Shown: positions 54,537 through 63,649 of the stretch, one piece after another
Position numbering within the stretch: the stretch's first letter is position 1
How the letters are laid out: the number at the start of each line of letters is the position of its first letter
NCBI GenBank assembly: GCA_963699535.1
Contig: CAVOUJ010000016.1
Location: 62,001-126,000, forward strand
Reading direction: 5' to 3'
Source of the DNA: VBDM01 sp963699535
GTDB taxonomy: Bacteria > Pseudomonadota > Gammaproteobacteria > Burkholderiales > SG8-39
DNA: 64,000 nt
The notes under the pieces: generated by a model
Database searches by the model: none
Told to the model about the DNA's origin: nothing
What the model saw: only the letters and a program-made list of their open reading frames with translations
Translations under genes and position numbers: made by a program

Positions 54537-56582
54537 TCAGAAATCCCAGCGGTATCCGAGCGAGAAATAGGTGCGGCGGGTCTTGTCTTCGGCTATGGGG
54601 CTGTGGTTGCTCGAGTTCTCGATGCCGCCCTCGATCTCGAGCGTTACGCTTCTCCCCAGGCGGTAGCCGAGGCGCAGATTGGGGGAAAGGCGCTGCAGGT
54701 CCGAGCCGTTTTCGTTGCTCTGCCGGTACCAGAACAGGGAGGCATCCAGCGTCCAGTCCTCGTCGAGAGGCGCGCGGCTCGCGAGCCGCCCGCTGAAGCC
54801 GCGATAGTCTGGCGAGGTCACCCCGCTCAGCGAAAGGACGTTGACGTCGCGAGTCGCGAGCAATCCGGTACCGATCACCTGGCCGGTAAGGGTGTGGACC
54901 CAACCCGAGCCTGGAGTGCCCGGGGCGTTGTTGGTCCCATCGGTGTGGGAGATGCGTGAAACGCTGTAGTTCGCGCCAAGCTGCCACATGCGGCTTAGCG
55001 GATGCGTAAACCCCGCCGAGGCGAACGCCGTTTGCGCGGTGAGGGCCCGCGCGCGCTGGCGCAGCTCTTCCTCGCTGTAGGTCTGGAGCAGCGTGCGGAC
55101 CGAGGTCGTGCCTTCGCCGATCGTCGCCGTGGTCGTCTGAAGCGCCGGCGCCATGCGGTAATCGGCCGCGAAGTTGTACACGGTTTTCCAGGGAGCGACC
55201 CAGTTGCCCTGCACGGTGGCGATGTTGACGTGTTGAAAGACGGTGTCGTAGTCGAGCAGGGACGTCAAGGCCCCCTCGGGCGCGAAGTAACGCAGCTCGA
55301 GTCCGCCGACCTGGCGGTCGACGATGCCGTCGACGTCCTGCCGCAGAAAATAGGCGCTCCCGGTCAAGCGCTCGCTGAACAAGCCGATGTCGGTGCCCAC
55401 CCCCACGAAGCGGCGCTGCGAATCGATACTGAAGCCCGGATTGACCGGCTCGCCGCCGGCCACGTTGACGCGGACCCTGGGAGCGAGTCCGTAGCCAAGC
55501 ATAGCGCCGTCGAAAATCCCGAGCATGCCGCCCGAATTCCCCGGTTGCCGCCCCAGCCGCGCCGAGAAATCCGCAGGTTTGTATTTGTAATCGTAGTAGG
55601 CGGCGTTCAGGCGGTTGAGGTCCTTTGTTCGATCGAGGAAGTTCAGCGTGTCCGTGTCGCGGATGACGATGCGGTTGTCGTGCGTGTCGTTCAGATAGCG
55701 GGCGCTCAGGTCGACGCCGGTGATGAGCGCCGACTGGTCCGTCAGGGACAGCGTGCTCTGGTTGAGCGTGTTGGCGATTGTCGCCTGAGAGTCGATCTTG
55801 CTGTTGCCGCGGTAATAGAACTGCGAAAGGCTGCCGACGACCAGCGACCGCCATCCCGAGCCCGCCTCCACGGGCGCGCGAAGCGGCGCCGAAGACGAGA
55901 CAGGGCGGAGATTCGCGAGCCGCTGCCGAACCCGCGTCGAATCCTCGCCTTCCGGATAACGCCTGAGGTAGTTCTCGTACTCGAGCCTCGCGCGGGCGAC
56001 ATCGCCGCGGCGTTCGTAGGAAAGAGCCAGAAATTCCTGGCCGTCGCGGCTCAAGGGGTTCTCGGGCAGCGCGACCAGTTGCGCAAACGCCCGTGCCGCG
56101 GCCGCGTAGTCCTCCCGGCCGATCGCAGCGCGGCCCTGGGCCATGAGGGCGTCGGCGCTTCCGGCCGGTGCGGGGGCGGCGGGGGCCGGAGGCGGAGGGG
56201 GCGGCACGGCAGCCGCCGCGCCCGGCTTCTGCAGCGCCCGCAGGACATTGTCGCGTTCCCGCGGCGAGACCGAAATCACTCGCGCATCGGCGTAGCTCTT
56301 GACGAGTTCGCGTCTCGCCTCGTCCGCCTCGCTGCGCGTGTCGAAAAAGCCGAGGCACAACTGATAGGTAATCGATTGGCCCGATCTCAGAGCTCGCCAG
56401 TAGAGCTGGTTGCCGCGCAAAGCAGCCGGCAGGGGAGCGGGAAGCTGCTGCGTGGTGGTCGCCGCCGTTCCGAGCACGACCACGAAGAGTTCGCGTGCGC
56501 CCGAGGTCTGTGATCGCGCTGCAAAAGGAGCAAGCGCCAGCACAAGCGCGACAAGCAGCGGCAGGAGACCGCGCGGAATCAT
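54537..56582 (-). CDS. Outer-membrane protein with SPOR, TPR and beta-barrel parts
   Basis: 681 residues from ATG 56582. Signal peptide (1-27); a SPOR-like domain (~60-115: YQLCLGFFDTRSEADEARRE, ADARVISVSP) that in other proteins binds denuded peptidoglycan; a linker with six consecutive Pro; TPR repeats (~145-240: QGRAAIGREDYAAAARAFAQL); and a beta-rich C-terminal region of about 430 residues with many aromatic strand ends and final TYFSLGYRWDF, the outer-membrane barrel signature. It precedes multiheme cytochrome genes on the same strand. It may be the porin of an electron conduit or an adhesion/export channel. No named family recognised. Confidence 0.75.
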   Translation of the reverse strand: MIPRGLLPLLVALVLALAPFAARSQTSGARELFVVVLGTAATTTQQLPAPLPAALRGNQLYWRALRSGQSITYQLCLGFFDTRSEADEARRELVKSYADARVISVSPRERDNVLRALQKPGAAAAVPPPPPPAPAAPAPAGSADALMAQGRAAIGREDYAAAARAFAQLVALPENPLSRDGQEFLALSYERRGDVARARLEYENYLRRYPEGEDSTRVRQRLANLRPVSSSAPLRAPVEAGSGWRSLVVGSLSQFYYRGNSKIDSQATIANTLNQSTLSLTDQSALITGVDLSARYLNDTHDNRIVIRDTDTLNFLDRTKDLNRLNAAYYDYKYKPADFSARLGRQPGNSGGMLGIFDGAMLGYGLAPRVRVNVAGGEPVNPGFSIDSQRRFVGVGTDIGLFSERLTGSAYFLRQDVDGIVDRQVGGLELRYFAPEGALTSLLDYDTVFQHVNIATVQGNWVAPWKTVYNFAADYRMAPALQTTTATIGEGTTSVRTLLQTYSEEELRQRARALTAQTAFASAGFTHPLSRMWQLGANYSVSRISHTDGTNNAPGTPGSGWVHTLTGQVIGTGLLATRDVNVLSLSGVTSPDYRGFSGRLASRAPLDEDWTLDASLFWYRQSNENGSDLQRLSPNLRLGYRLGRSVTLEIEGGIENSSNHSPIAEDKTRRTYFSLGYRWDF

Positions 56583-56608
56583 GTCGAGGCCCTGATGCGT
56601 CGTCCGCG

Positions 56609-57079
56609 TCAGGGCTTTTCCCTGGCTGCCGGGGAATCCCCCTCCCCTGCGGATTCGAAGTCGAGCAGCAGGCTGCGGCGATCCTCTCCGAGGCGCACCC
56701 GCGCGCGTGTTGCGCGCTCGAGCTGGATTGTCATGCATACGGGGTTGGGCGCCGGGTCGCATCGCGGATCCAGCGACACCCTCACCGTGAAACGCGGGAC
56801 AAACACGTTCTCCGGCGAGCGCTTCACTTCGTCGGGAAACGGCCCGTCGCCGAAATTCTCCGGCGCGAACGCCTGCAGCTGCACGTAGACGATCCGGCCC
56901 TGCTCCGAGGAGTAGTAGCGGAGGAGGTGCACGGGGCTGGTGAGGCGCAGCCGGACCCTCGCCGCAGAATCGTGCTGCTCGATCGCGATATCGTCGATCA
57001 CCGCCGCAAGCGCCGGCGGCGCGTGCAGCGATGCGGCGACAGGAACCAAGGCGAGGACAGGTCCGAGGAAGCGATTCAT
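56609..57079 (-). CDS. Small secreted protein of unknown function, AMIN-like
   Basis: 156 residues. Signal peptide 1-25 (ending PALAA), then a beta-rich region VIDDIAIEQHDSAARVRLRLTSP... with the look of AMIN/secretin-adjacent domains, and a charged tail. Two Cys (RCDPAPNPVC) may pair. It stands 26 bases before the outer-membrane barrel gene and 18 bases after the nine-heme cytochrome gene, all on the minus strand, so it probably belongs to the same operon. Confidence 0.65.
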   Translation of the reverse strand: MNRFLGPVLALVPVAASLHAPPALAAVIDDIAIEQHDSAARVRLRLTSPVHLLRYYSSEQGRIVYVQLQAFAPENFGDGPFPDEVKRSPENVFVPRFTVRVSLDPRCDPAPNPVCMTIQLERATRARVRLGEDRRSLLLDFESAGEGDSPAAREKP

Positions 57080-57097
57080 TTCCCTGGCTCCGGCGGC

Positions 57098-57929
57098 CTA
57101 CCAGCTCCGGTAGGCAGAGCCCTGATTGCCCAGCGGCCGGTGGCAGCCGGACTGGGAACAGTCGGTGACCCCGGTGCTCTCTGGTGCGTCAGCGACTTCT
57201 TCTGCATGTTTCCGAGGTAGCTCGTGCCGCTCAGGTGGCAGCCTTTGCACCAGCCGGCGCCGTTGCCCTGGACTGCCGTTGTGATTCATCGTCTGCGGCC
57301 GTAAAAGTGGTCGTGCTCGTGTGGCAGGCATCGCAGCCCATGCTTGCGCCCCCCAGCAGGTTGATCTTGTAGGGAATATGGTTGGAGGGCGCGGCAAGAC
57401 CCGGCCCGCCGGGCCTGTGGCAGTTTTCGCAGCTCCCTGGAACGACGCCGGCGTGATTGAACCCCGCCGCCGGCAGCCACGCGATGGTGCGGTGGCACGT
57501 GTCGCAGGAGCTTGTCGTCTGGACGTGGTTGGCCGGTTTCCCGGTGGCGGTCGAGCCGTTGTGGCACGTGAAGCACGTACCCGGCGTGACCGAAACGTGC
57601 GAATAGCGCGCCCCCGACCAGGTGGCCGTCGAGCGATGGCAGTTGTCGCAGGAGTCGTTCGTCTGGATGTGTGTCGGGGACTTGAAGGTCGTCGCGACGC
57701 GGCTGCCGGGCCGGTGGCAATAGTCGCAGCGGGTCGGCGTGCCCGCCATCTGGCCGCCGACGTGGCAGGTCTCACAGGGCGTGATCGCGTGCACCCCGGT
57801 GAGGGGAAACATCGTGCGCAGGTGGTCGAAATTCGAGCGGCCCTGCGCGCCGGCAGGACCCGCAGAGGCCATCGCCAAGGCAGCGAAGAGCACGGAAAGT
57901 GCGAAGCGAACACTGCGGAAGCCATTCAT
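57098..57929 (-). pseudogene. Multiheme c-type cytochrome (about nine hemes), three frameshifts
   Basis: Signal peptide from ATG 57929 (GGAGG upstream), cleaved after SAGPAGAQ. Seven CXXCH motifs lie in the first frame (CETCH, CDYCH, CDNCH, CFTCH, CDTCH, CENCH, CDACH), an eighth, CKGCH, in the next frame, and a final CX4CH (CSQSGCH) in a third frame before GSAYRSW. One-base slips near 57290, 57265 and 57160 break the end. Spacing of GxCxxCH with H-rich linkers recalls cytochromes of metal-reducing and metal-oxidising bacteria. Probably periplasmic. The breaks affect only the last quarter and may be sequence errors. Confidence 0.8.
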
Positions 57930-57942
57930 GTCGTGCCTCCTT

Positions 57943-59538
57943 TTACTGCGACAGGCGTCCGGCACCGCCGGACTTGATGGTCTTGAACGAGCTCGTCACG
58001 TGGCAGCGCTCGCAGTACCGCCCGAAACCGCCGTTGTGAATGTCCACGTCCTCGTGACAGCTCGCGCAAGTGCTCGAGATGGCAGCGCGGCCGCGCACGG
58101 GAAACTTGTGGCAGGCGAGGCAATCGAGACCGCGGTGCTTGCCGTCGAGGATGAAGCGAGTGCGCTTGTCATGATCGAAGTCCCACTGTTTCCAGCTGCG
58201 CGCGTTGTGGCAGTCCTCGCACCGCGTTCCGAGCCGGAGCTTGTGCTTGTCGTGCTTCTCGTGACAGGAGTAGCAGTCCGACTTTGTGTCCTTGTACTGC
58301 GGCGTGGCATGGCAGTCCTGGCACTTGACCTTGGCATGCCTGCCAAGCAGCGGAAAGCGCGTGAGCCCGTGGTCGAACCGCGTCTTTCCCCAGCCGAGGT
58401 CGTTGTGGCAGGACTCGCACTGCTGTCCCAGCTGGCCCTTGTGCTTGTCGTCCTTGCGGTGGCAGGAGACGCAGGTTGTCGAGACTTTCTCCTTGTACAG
58501 AAACCCGGTGTGGCAGGCGCTGCACTTGGCCTGTGCATGCTTGCCCCTGAGCGCGTACTTGGTATCGCGGTCGTGATTGAAGGTCGAGCCCGCCCAGCTT
58601 TTTTCGGTGTGGCAGCTCTCGCATTTCTCTCCGAAGCGCCCCTGGTGCCCATTTTTCTGGTCGTCCTTTCTGTGGCAGGCGACGCAGGCCGTCTGGAGCT
58701 TCTCCTGGTAGAGAATCCCCGTGTGGCAGGACTGGCATTTCGCGAGCTGATGCCTTCCCTTGAGCGGATAGCGGGTGTCGCGGTCATGGTTGAACTTGGT
58801 CGTCTTCCAGTTCCGATCCGTATGGCAGGTCTCGCAGGTCTTTCCGAACTTGCCCTGGTGCCCCTTTTTCTGGTCGTCCTTCTGATGGCATGCGACGCAG
58901 GCGAGCGGCGCGCCCTTGAAGTCCTTGGACTTGTGGCACGACTCGCAGCGAACATCCGCATGTGCGTTTCTCAATGGAAAGCGCGTCTTGGAATGATCGA
59001 AGCGCGTCTGCTTCCAATTGTTCTCGCTGTGGCAGTCGGCGCACGTGGTGCCGAGCTTGCCCGAGTGCTTGTCGTCCTTCTTGTGGCAGCCGTAGCAGTC
59101 CGAGGGCGCCTCCCGGTACTTCTTGGACGGCGCGTGGCATGCGCGGCACTCGATCTTGGGAGACGCATGGGCTCCCTTCAGCACGAAGTCGGTCTGGCGA
59201 TGGTCGAAGGTGCTTGTTTTCAGCGGCGTGATGTCGGCGTTGCGCCCCTTGTGGTCGGTATGGCAAGTGCGGCACTCCTTCTCCGTGAGCCGGCCATGGT
59301 AGCCGCGGCGCTGCGAGACATCGCGAGCGACCTCTTTGTGGCAGTCGAGGCACAGGCCCGACTGCGCCGCCCGATTGAACCTCACGTGACAGTTCTTGCA
59401 TTCGCTCTCGAGCTTGGCGTGCCCCTGGATGACCTGGCCCGGCATGACCGCGGTCTCCAGGCTCTGCGCGAGCGCCGCCGACGCAAACAGCAGCGGGACA
59501 GAAGCGATCCAGGCGGCGACGATGCGTCGTCTCGGCAT
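57943..59538 (-). CDS. 21-heme c-type cytochrome, periplasmic or outer surface
   Basis: 531 residues with a signal peptide (1-25, ending ALAQS) and 21 CXXCH heme-binding motifs, one per about 24 residues. From about 110 a unit of roughly 70 residues repeats, of the form TRFDH..TRFPL.GRHA...C..CHA then C..CH.KDD.H.G.LG..CE.CH. This is close to multiheme (doubled CXXCH / cytochrome c3-like) families used as electron wires. Its start is GTG or ATG at 59538. It is followed 13 bases on by the nine-heme gene and preceded by the cytochrome b-like gene. Redox partners unknown. Confidence 0.9.
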   Translation of the reverse strand: MPRRRIVAAWIASVPLLFASAALAQSLETAVMPGQVIQGHAKLESECKNCHVRFNRAAQSGLCLDCHKEVARDVSQRRGYHGRLTEKECRTCHTDHKGRNADITPLKTSTFDHRQTDFVLKGAHASPKIECRACHAPSKKYREAPSDCYGCHKKDDKHSGKLGTTCADCHSENNWKQTRFDHSKTRFPLRNAHADVRCESCHKSKDFKGAPLACVACHQKDDQKKGHQGKFGKTCETCHTDRNWKTTKFNHDRDTRYPLKGRHQLAKCQSCHTGILYQEKLQTACVACHRKDDQKNGHQGRFGEKCESCHTEKSWAGSTFNHDRDTKYALRGKHAQAKCSACHTGFLYKEKVSTTCVSCHRKDDKHKGQLGQQCESCHNDLGWGKTRFDHGLTRFPLLGRHAKVKCQDCHATPQYKDTKSDCYSCHEKHDKHKLRLGTRCEDCHNARSWKQWDFDHDKRTRFILDGKHRGLDCLACHKFPVRGRAAISSTCASCHEDVDIHNGGFGRYCERCHVTSSFKTIKSGGAGRLSQ

Positions 59539-59547
59539 GCCCGCGCT

Positions 59548-60469
59548 TCAGTACATGTGCACGGCGACCACATGGACGATTGCGCTGAAGACCAGCATGA
59601 ACACGAACGGGACGTGCAGGACATGCCAAAGCGAGAACAAGCGCTCATAGGTGCGGAACTGCGCCACTTCCTTGCAGCTCGCGCAGGTATCCCTGCAGCA
59701 TGCCCCGCGCGACGCCGGCTCGGTGCGCCCGCTCATGCCGATCCCAGCCGCGTTCCGCCGCGGCCTTCGACAGAATGCGCCGTACCTCTCTCATGCTTTG
59801 CCAATGCACGTAGCGCGCGCGCACCGCGAGAACGATGAACCGACGCAGTCCGAACAAGCCGATTCTCGTCTGGTCCGCGGCGTAGGCTTCGAGAGACCGG
59901 AGGCGCTGCTCGATACGGGGCGCGAAATGGAATTTCGACTTGACCGACTCCCCGGAGAGGCCGAGATGTTCCTGGCGCTCCCGCAGCGTGGCTTGACGGC
60001 CGTACAGGCCATGGTGGATTTTGGTGTAGATGAAGCGTCCGATGACGCCGCTGCCCGCCACCACCAGCATGCTGTAGAAGGCCACGGCCGCGTTGAGCGA
60101 GGCGACCTTCATGGTCGAGTGGTAGAAGATCAGTACCGGCCCGGTGATCCCGAGAAACATGTGCACCCTGAACCAGTGGCGCAACTCGCCGGCCCGCTGC
60201 AGCATGCGCAGGCGCTTGCGCACCGGGTAGAGCAACAGCAGGGCCATCATGATCGAACCGACGAGCCCCATGTAGTACCCGAGATCGGATCCCGGCGTGT
60301 AGAGCTCCAGGCGACCTGCGGCCCAGGCGCCGGCCGCGAGCAGGAGCGCGACGAGCCAGATCGACTTGACCGACAGCGGGCGCGCGGCGCCGCGGCGATC
60401 GACAACGGGCGAGGGGCGCGTCGCACTGCGACGATCAAGCTCGACTGCGTGTCCTGCGGAAATCGACAA
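59548..60469 (-). pseudogene. Membrane cytochrome b-like protein, one frameshift
   Basis: About 306 residues with five hydrophobic segments: LVALLLAAGAWAAGRL, GLVGSIMMALLLLYPV, HWFRVHMFLGITGPVLIFYHS, FYSMLVVAGSGVIGRFIY and, after a charged loop, LFSLWHVLHVPFVFMLVFSAIVHVV. Paired His in the third and last segments could bind heme b, as in cytochrome b561/DUF4405-type proteins. The frame slips near 59683; one base removed joins YLRELQ to EVAQFRTYERLF. The start is TTG 60469, chosen for lack of a better codon. It would carry electrons across the inner membrane between the FeS/flavin protein and the multiheme cytochromes. Confidence 0.75.
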
Positions 60470-60632
60470 TTGGAAGGATTCTCTTATTGGAAGAGGCGAC
60501 GGATGCTATTGTCATCCAGTGGGCACAGCTTGTAGCGTGATAATATTCCAATGACTTCAAAGAAGTGCGGCCGTCCGTGAAAAAGTTCCGGAATTGGGAC
60601 GGCCGAGTCCTCGCCAGCGGTGTAGGGTAGAA

Positions 60633-60658
60633 AATCGTATTCGTATTCATTCTCGTTT
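60633..60658. promoter_or_regulatory. Fur-box-like sequence in the divergent intergenic region
   Basis: AATCGTATTCGTATTCATTC followed by TCGTTT contains repeated (G/A)AATxC-type hexamers (on the minus strand GAGAAT, GAATAC, GAATAC), similar to Fur operators in betaproteobacteria. It is 11 bases before the GTG start at 60669 and would block that promoter. A site match by eye only. Confidence 0.35.
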
Positions 60659-60668
60659 CCGCCTCCCA

Positions 60669-61976
60669 GTGCTCGAGAACCTGAACACTACCGCGCTGCT
60701 CATCTACGCCCTGCCCTTCGCGGGGATGCTCGTGTGGTACCTGACGAGGCGCCGCAGCCGCGAGCGCGAAAGCGCCGACCGCCTGCAGGAGGCGATCGAA
60801 GCAGGCTTGAACGAGCCCGCGTCGCTGCACCCGGTCATCGATCCGCGCAAGTGTCTCAACTCGCGCGCCTGCGTCGCCGCCTGCCCCGAGAACGCGATCG
60901 GCATCATCGACGGCAAGGCGCAGCTCGTGAACGCCGGCGCGTGCATCGGCCACGGCGCTTGCATGGCAGCGTGCCCGCACGACGCGATTCAGCTCGTTTT
61001 CGGCACGTCGAAACGCGGCATGGACATTCCCTTCGTCAAGCCCAATTTCGAAACCAACGTGCCGGGTCTATTCATCGCCGGAGAGCTGGGCGGGATGGGA
61101 CTCATCCGCAAGGCAGTCGAGCAGGGCCGTCAGGCGGTCGAGTCGATCGCCAAGCTGAAAGGCAGCGGCCTGCCGCTCGACGTGCTGATCGTCGGGGCCG
61201 GCCCGGCGGGAATATCGGCTTCGCTTGCGGCGAAAGAAAAGAATCTGAAATCCGTGACGCTGGAACAGGAAGAGTCCTTCGGCGGCACCGTCTATCACTA
61301 TCCCCGCAACAAGGTCGTGATGACCGCGCCGGTGCAGCTGCCGATCATCGGCAAGATGGCATTCGGCGAAGTGAGCAAGGAAAAGCTCCTGGAATTCTGG
61401 AAGAGCGTCGTCGCCCGGACGGGCCTCAAGATCAATTTCTTCGAGCGCATGGAAGCGCTGAAGCCAGACCGGCAGGGTTTCGTCGTGAGGACCTCAAAGC
61501 AGGAGTATCGCACCCGCTCGGTCCTGCTTACGATCGGACGGCGAGGCACGCCGCGCAAGCTTGGGGTGAAAGGCGAGGACAAACCCAAGGTCGTCTATCG
61601 CCTCATCGATCCGGAGCAATACCGCGGCCAGCACGTGCTTGTCGTGGGCGGGGGCGACTCCGCGCTCGAAGCCGCACTCGCCTGCGCCGACGAAGCCGGC
61701 ACGAGCGTCACGCTCTCGTATCGAAGCGAGGCCTTCTCGCGCGTTAAGCAGAAGAATCGGGAGCGCGTCCAGCAGGCGGAGAAGTCGCGCAGGCTGAAAG
61801 TGCTTCTCTCTTCGAACATCGAGGAGATCGGCGACGACACTGTTCTCCTCGACCAAGGCGGCAAGAAGCTCAAACTCAAGAACGACGCCGTTATCGTTTG
61901 TGCGGGCGGCATCCTGCCGACTCCGTTCTTGAAAGAAATCGGCGTGCAGGTGGATACCAAGTACGGCACGGCGTAA
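60669..61976 (+). CDS. Membrane-anchored FeS/flavin NAD(P)-dependent oxidoreductase
   Basis: 435 residues. An N-terminal membrane helix (7-26) followed by basic residues places the rest in the cytoplasm. Ferredoxin-like pair of clusters: C62...C68...C72-P and C92...C98...C102-P; the usual second Cys is Ser65 and His95, respectively. Then a thioredoxin-reductase-like flavoprotein with VLIVGAGPAGISA (~148) and a second nucleotide site VLVVGGGDSALEAALA (~315). It should pass electrons between NAD(P)H, FAD and the clusters. Start GTG 60669 is tentative; the frame is open to 60594. Divergent from the cytochrome b-like gene, so the two likely work together. Confidence 0.82.
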   Translation: MLENLNTTALLIYALPFAGMLVWYLTRRRSRERESADRLQEAIEAGLNEPASLHPVIDPRKCLNSRACVAACPENAIGIIDGKAQLVNAGACIGHGACMAACPHDAIQLVFGTSKRGMDIPFVKPNFETNVPGLFIAGELGGMGLIRKAVEQGRQAVESIAKLKGSGLPLDVLIVGAGPAGISASLAAKEKNLKSVTLEQEESFGGTVYHYPRNKVVMTAPVQLPIIGKMAFGEVSKEKLLEFWKSVVARTGLKINFFERMEALKPDRQGFVVRTSKQEYRTRSVLLTIGRRGTPRKLGVKGEDKPKVVYRLIDPEQYRGQHVLVVGGGDSALEAALACADEAGTSVTLSYRSEAFSRVKQKNRERVQQAEKSRRLKVLLSSNIEEIGDDTVLLDQGGKKLKLKNDAVIVCAGGILPTPFLKEIGVQVDTKYGTA

Positions 61977-62083
61977 CCCGTGTGTTGAGAAGGTCGGGCA
62001 ACGACCGCTTTGACCGCCCTCCCCTGTTCGTGGCAGCATAAGCCGCACCCCGGAAATCGAATCCCGACTCGGAGGAGGTTGAC

Positions 62084-62764
62084 ATGGATCCGATGGCAAT
62101 GCTTGCACTCGCTACCGCCGTCTTTCTCGTTACCCACTATGTTGCGAGCACGCCGATCCGCTCGGTGCTCGTCCGGGGCCTGGGTGACAAGATCTACCTC
62201 GGGCTCTACAGCCTGGCTGCGCTCGTCACTCTCGTCTGGATGATCTGGGCTTACACCAAAGCGCCCTTCGACCGCATCTGGTACGGCGACGAGTTCAAGG
62301 CGTGGGTGTGGTTGCTGATGCCGCTGTCGCTCGTGTTCCTCGTTTGCGGCCTCACAGTCCGGAATCCCACGGCCGTGGGCCAGGGAACCGGACTGAAGAC
62401 GATGAGCGAACCGCGCGGGATCCTGCGCGTGACTCGCCATCCGCTGATGTGGGCCATCTCGATCTGGGCGTTCCTGCACCTGGTCACGCGGGGCGATAGC
62501 GCGTCGATCATCTTCTTCGGAGGACTGTTGCTGCTCGCAGTCTCGGGTCCAGTGCTGATCGACTGGCGCATGGGCCGCAATTTCGGCGTCGACTGGACGC
62601 GCTTCTCCGCGAAAACCTCCAACATCCCGTTCGCCGCGATCGTTCAGGGCCGCAACCAATTCAAGTTCGAAGAGATCGGCTGGTGGAAGGTTCTGGGCGC
62701 GATCGCGCTCTATGTCGTATTGATCGTCCTGCATCCCTACGTGATCGGCGCGCGGGCATACTGA
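62084..62764 (+). CDS. NnrU family membrane protein
   Basis: 226 residues with about six transmembrane helices and the typical NnrU sequence TRHPLMWAISIWAFLHL (~125), TVRNPTAVGQGTG and SNIPFAA. NnrU proteins are linked to nitric oxide/nitrite metabolism and may be methyltransferase-like membrane enzymes. GGAGGTT lies before the ATG at 62084. It stands between the oxidoreductase and an enoyl-CoA hydratase on the same strand. Confidence 0.9.
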   Translation: MDPMAMLALATAVFLVTHYVASTPIRSVLVRGLGDKIYLGLYSLAALVTLVWMIWAYTKAPFDRIWYGDEFKAWVWLLMPLSLVFLVCGLTVRNPTAVGQGTGLKTMSEPRGILRVTRHPLMWAISIWAFLHLVTRGDSASIIFFGGLLLLAVSGPVLIDWRMGRNFGVDWTRFSAKTSNIPFAAIVQGRNQFKFEEIGWWKVLGAIALYVVLIVLHPYVIGARAY

Positions 62765-62791
62765 TCTGGGCTTACCGCCGGACAACAACTC

Positions 62792-63634
62792 ATGAACCAG
62801 GAAGAACTCGTCGCCCTCCAGAGGAGACCGGTGCTCGCAGCCGGCGCGCTCACCGAGCGCATCATCGCGGAAAAGCAGGGGCCGATCGGCTGGCTGACCT
62901 TCAACAACCCGGCGCGGCGCAACGCGGTCTCGATCGACATGTGGGAGGCTATCCCCGAAGTGCTCGATCGCTTCGAGCAGGACGCCGAAATCCGCGTCAT
63001 CGTGTTGAAAGGCGAAGGCGACAAGGCCTTCGTTTCCGGCGCCGACGTTTCGCAGTACGAGAAGCAGCGCTCGAGCGCCGAAGGCATCCAGTACTACGAG
63101 GAGATCGCCAGCCGCGTGCAGGATCGCCTCCAGGGTTGCGACAAGGTGCTGGTCGCCATGATCCGCGGTTACTGCCTGGGTGCGGGCATCAACATCTCGC
63201 TCTGCTGCGACCTGCGAATTGCGGCAGAGGACGCGCGGCTCGGCATCCCCGCTGCGAAGCTCGGTTTGGGGTACCGCGCCTCGTCGTTGAAGAACCTGAT
63301 CGATACCGTCGGGCCGGCCTACGCCCGAGAGGTGCTCGTCACCGGGCGGAATTTCAAGGCGGAGGAGGCCAAGGCGATGGGGCTGGTGCACCGGGTCACG
63401 CCGGTTGCGGAGCTCGAGCCGCTCGTCCTCGAGTATTGTGCGATGATCTCGGAGAACGCGCCCCTCACCATCCGCGCGTCCAAGCGCATCGTGCGCGAAC
63501 TGCTCAAGCCCAGCGCTGCGTTCGACGCCCAGGCCTGCGCGGCGCTCGTCAAGCAGTGCTTCGACAGCCAGGACTACATCGAAGGCCGGCGCGCCTTCAT
63601 GGAGAAGAGAAAACCGGTTTTCCATGGAAAGTAA
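62792..63634 (+). CDS. Enoyl-CoA hydratase/isomerase family protein
   Basis: 280 residues of the crotonase fold: GWLTFNNPARRNAVSIDMW, KAFVSGADVSQYE (oxyanion hole), GYCLGAGINISLCCDLRIA (second oxyanion glycine), and AKLGLGYRASSLKNLID. No clear pair of catalytic Glu as in the classical hydratase, so isomerase, hydrolase or decarboxylase activity on an acyl-CoA is possible. The ribosome site before ATG 62792 is weak. Followed by a TctC-type binding-protein gene, a common arrangement in catabolic loci of Burkholderiales. Confidence 0.9.
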   Translation: MNQEELVALQRRPVLAAGALTERIIAEKQGPIGWLTFNNPARRNAVSIDMWEAIPEVLDRFEQDAEIRVIVLKGEGDKAFVSGADVSQYEKQRSSAEGIQYYEEIASRVQDRLQGCDKVLVAMIRGYCLGAGINISLCCDLRIAAEDARLGIPAAKLGLGYRASSLKNLIDTVGPAYAREVLVTGRNFKAEEAKAMGLVHRVTPVAELEPLVLEYCAMISENAPLTIRASKRIVRELLKPSAAFDAQACAALVKQCFDSQDYIEGRRAFMEKRKPVFHGK

Positions 63635-63649
63635 GCGAGGAGAGGGGCA

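Noticed and set aside
57943..59538. Tandem-repeat DNA that could be a CRISPR-like or satellite array
   Set aside because: The repeated strings are codons for CXXCH and KDD in one long frame with a signal peptide, so the periodicity comes from the heme modules.
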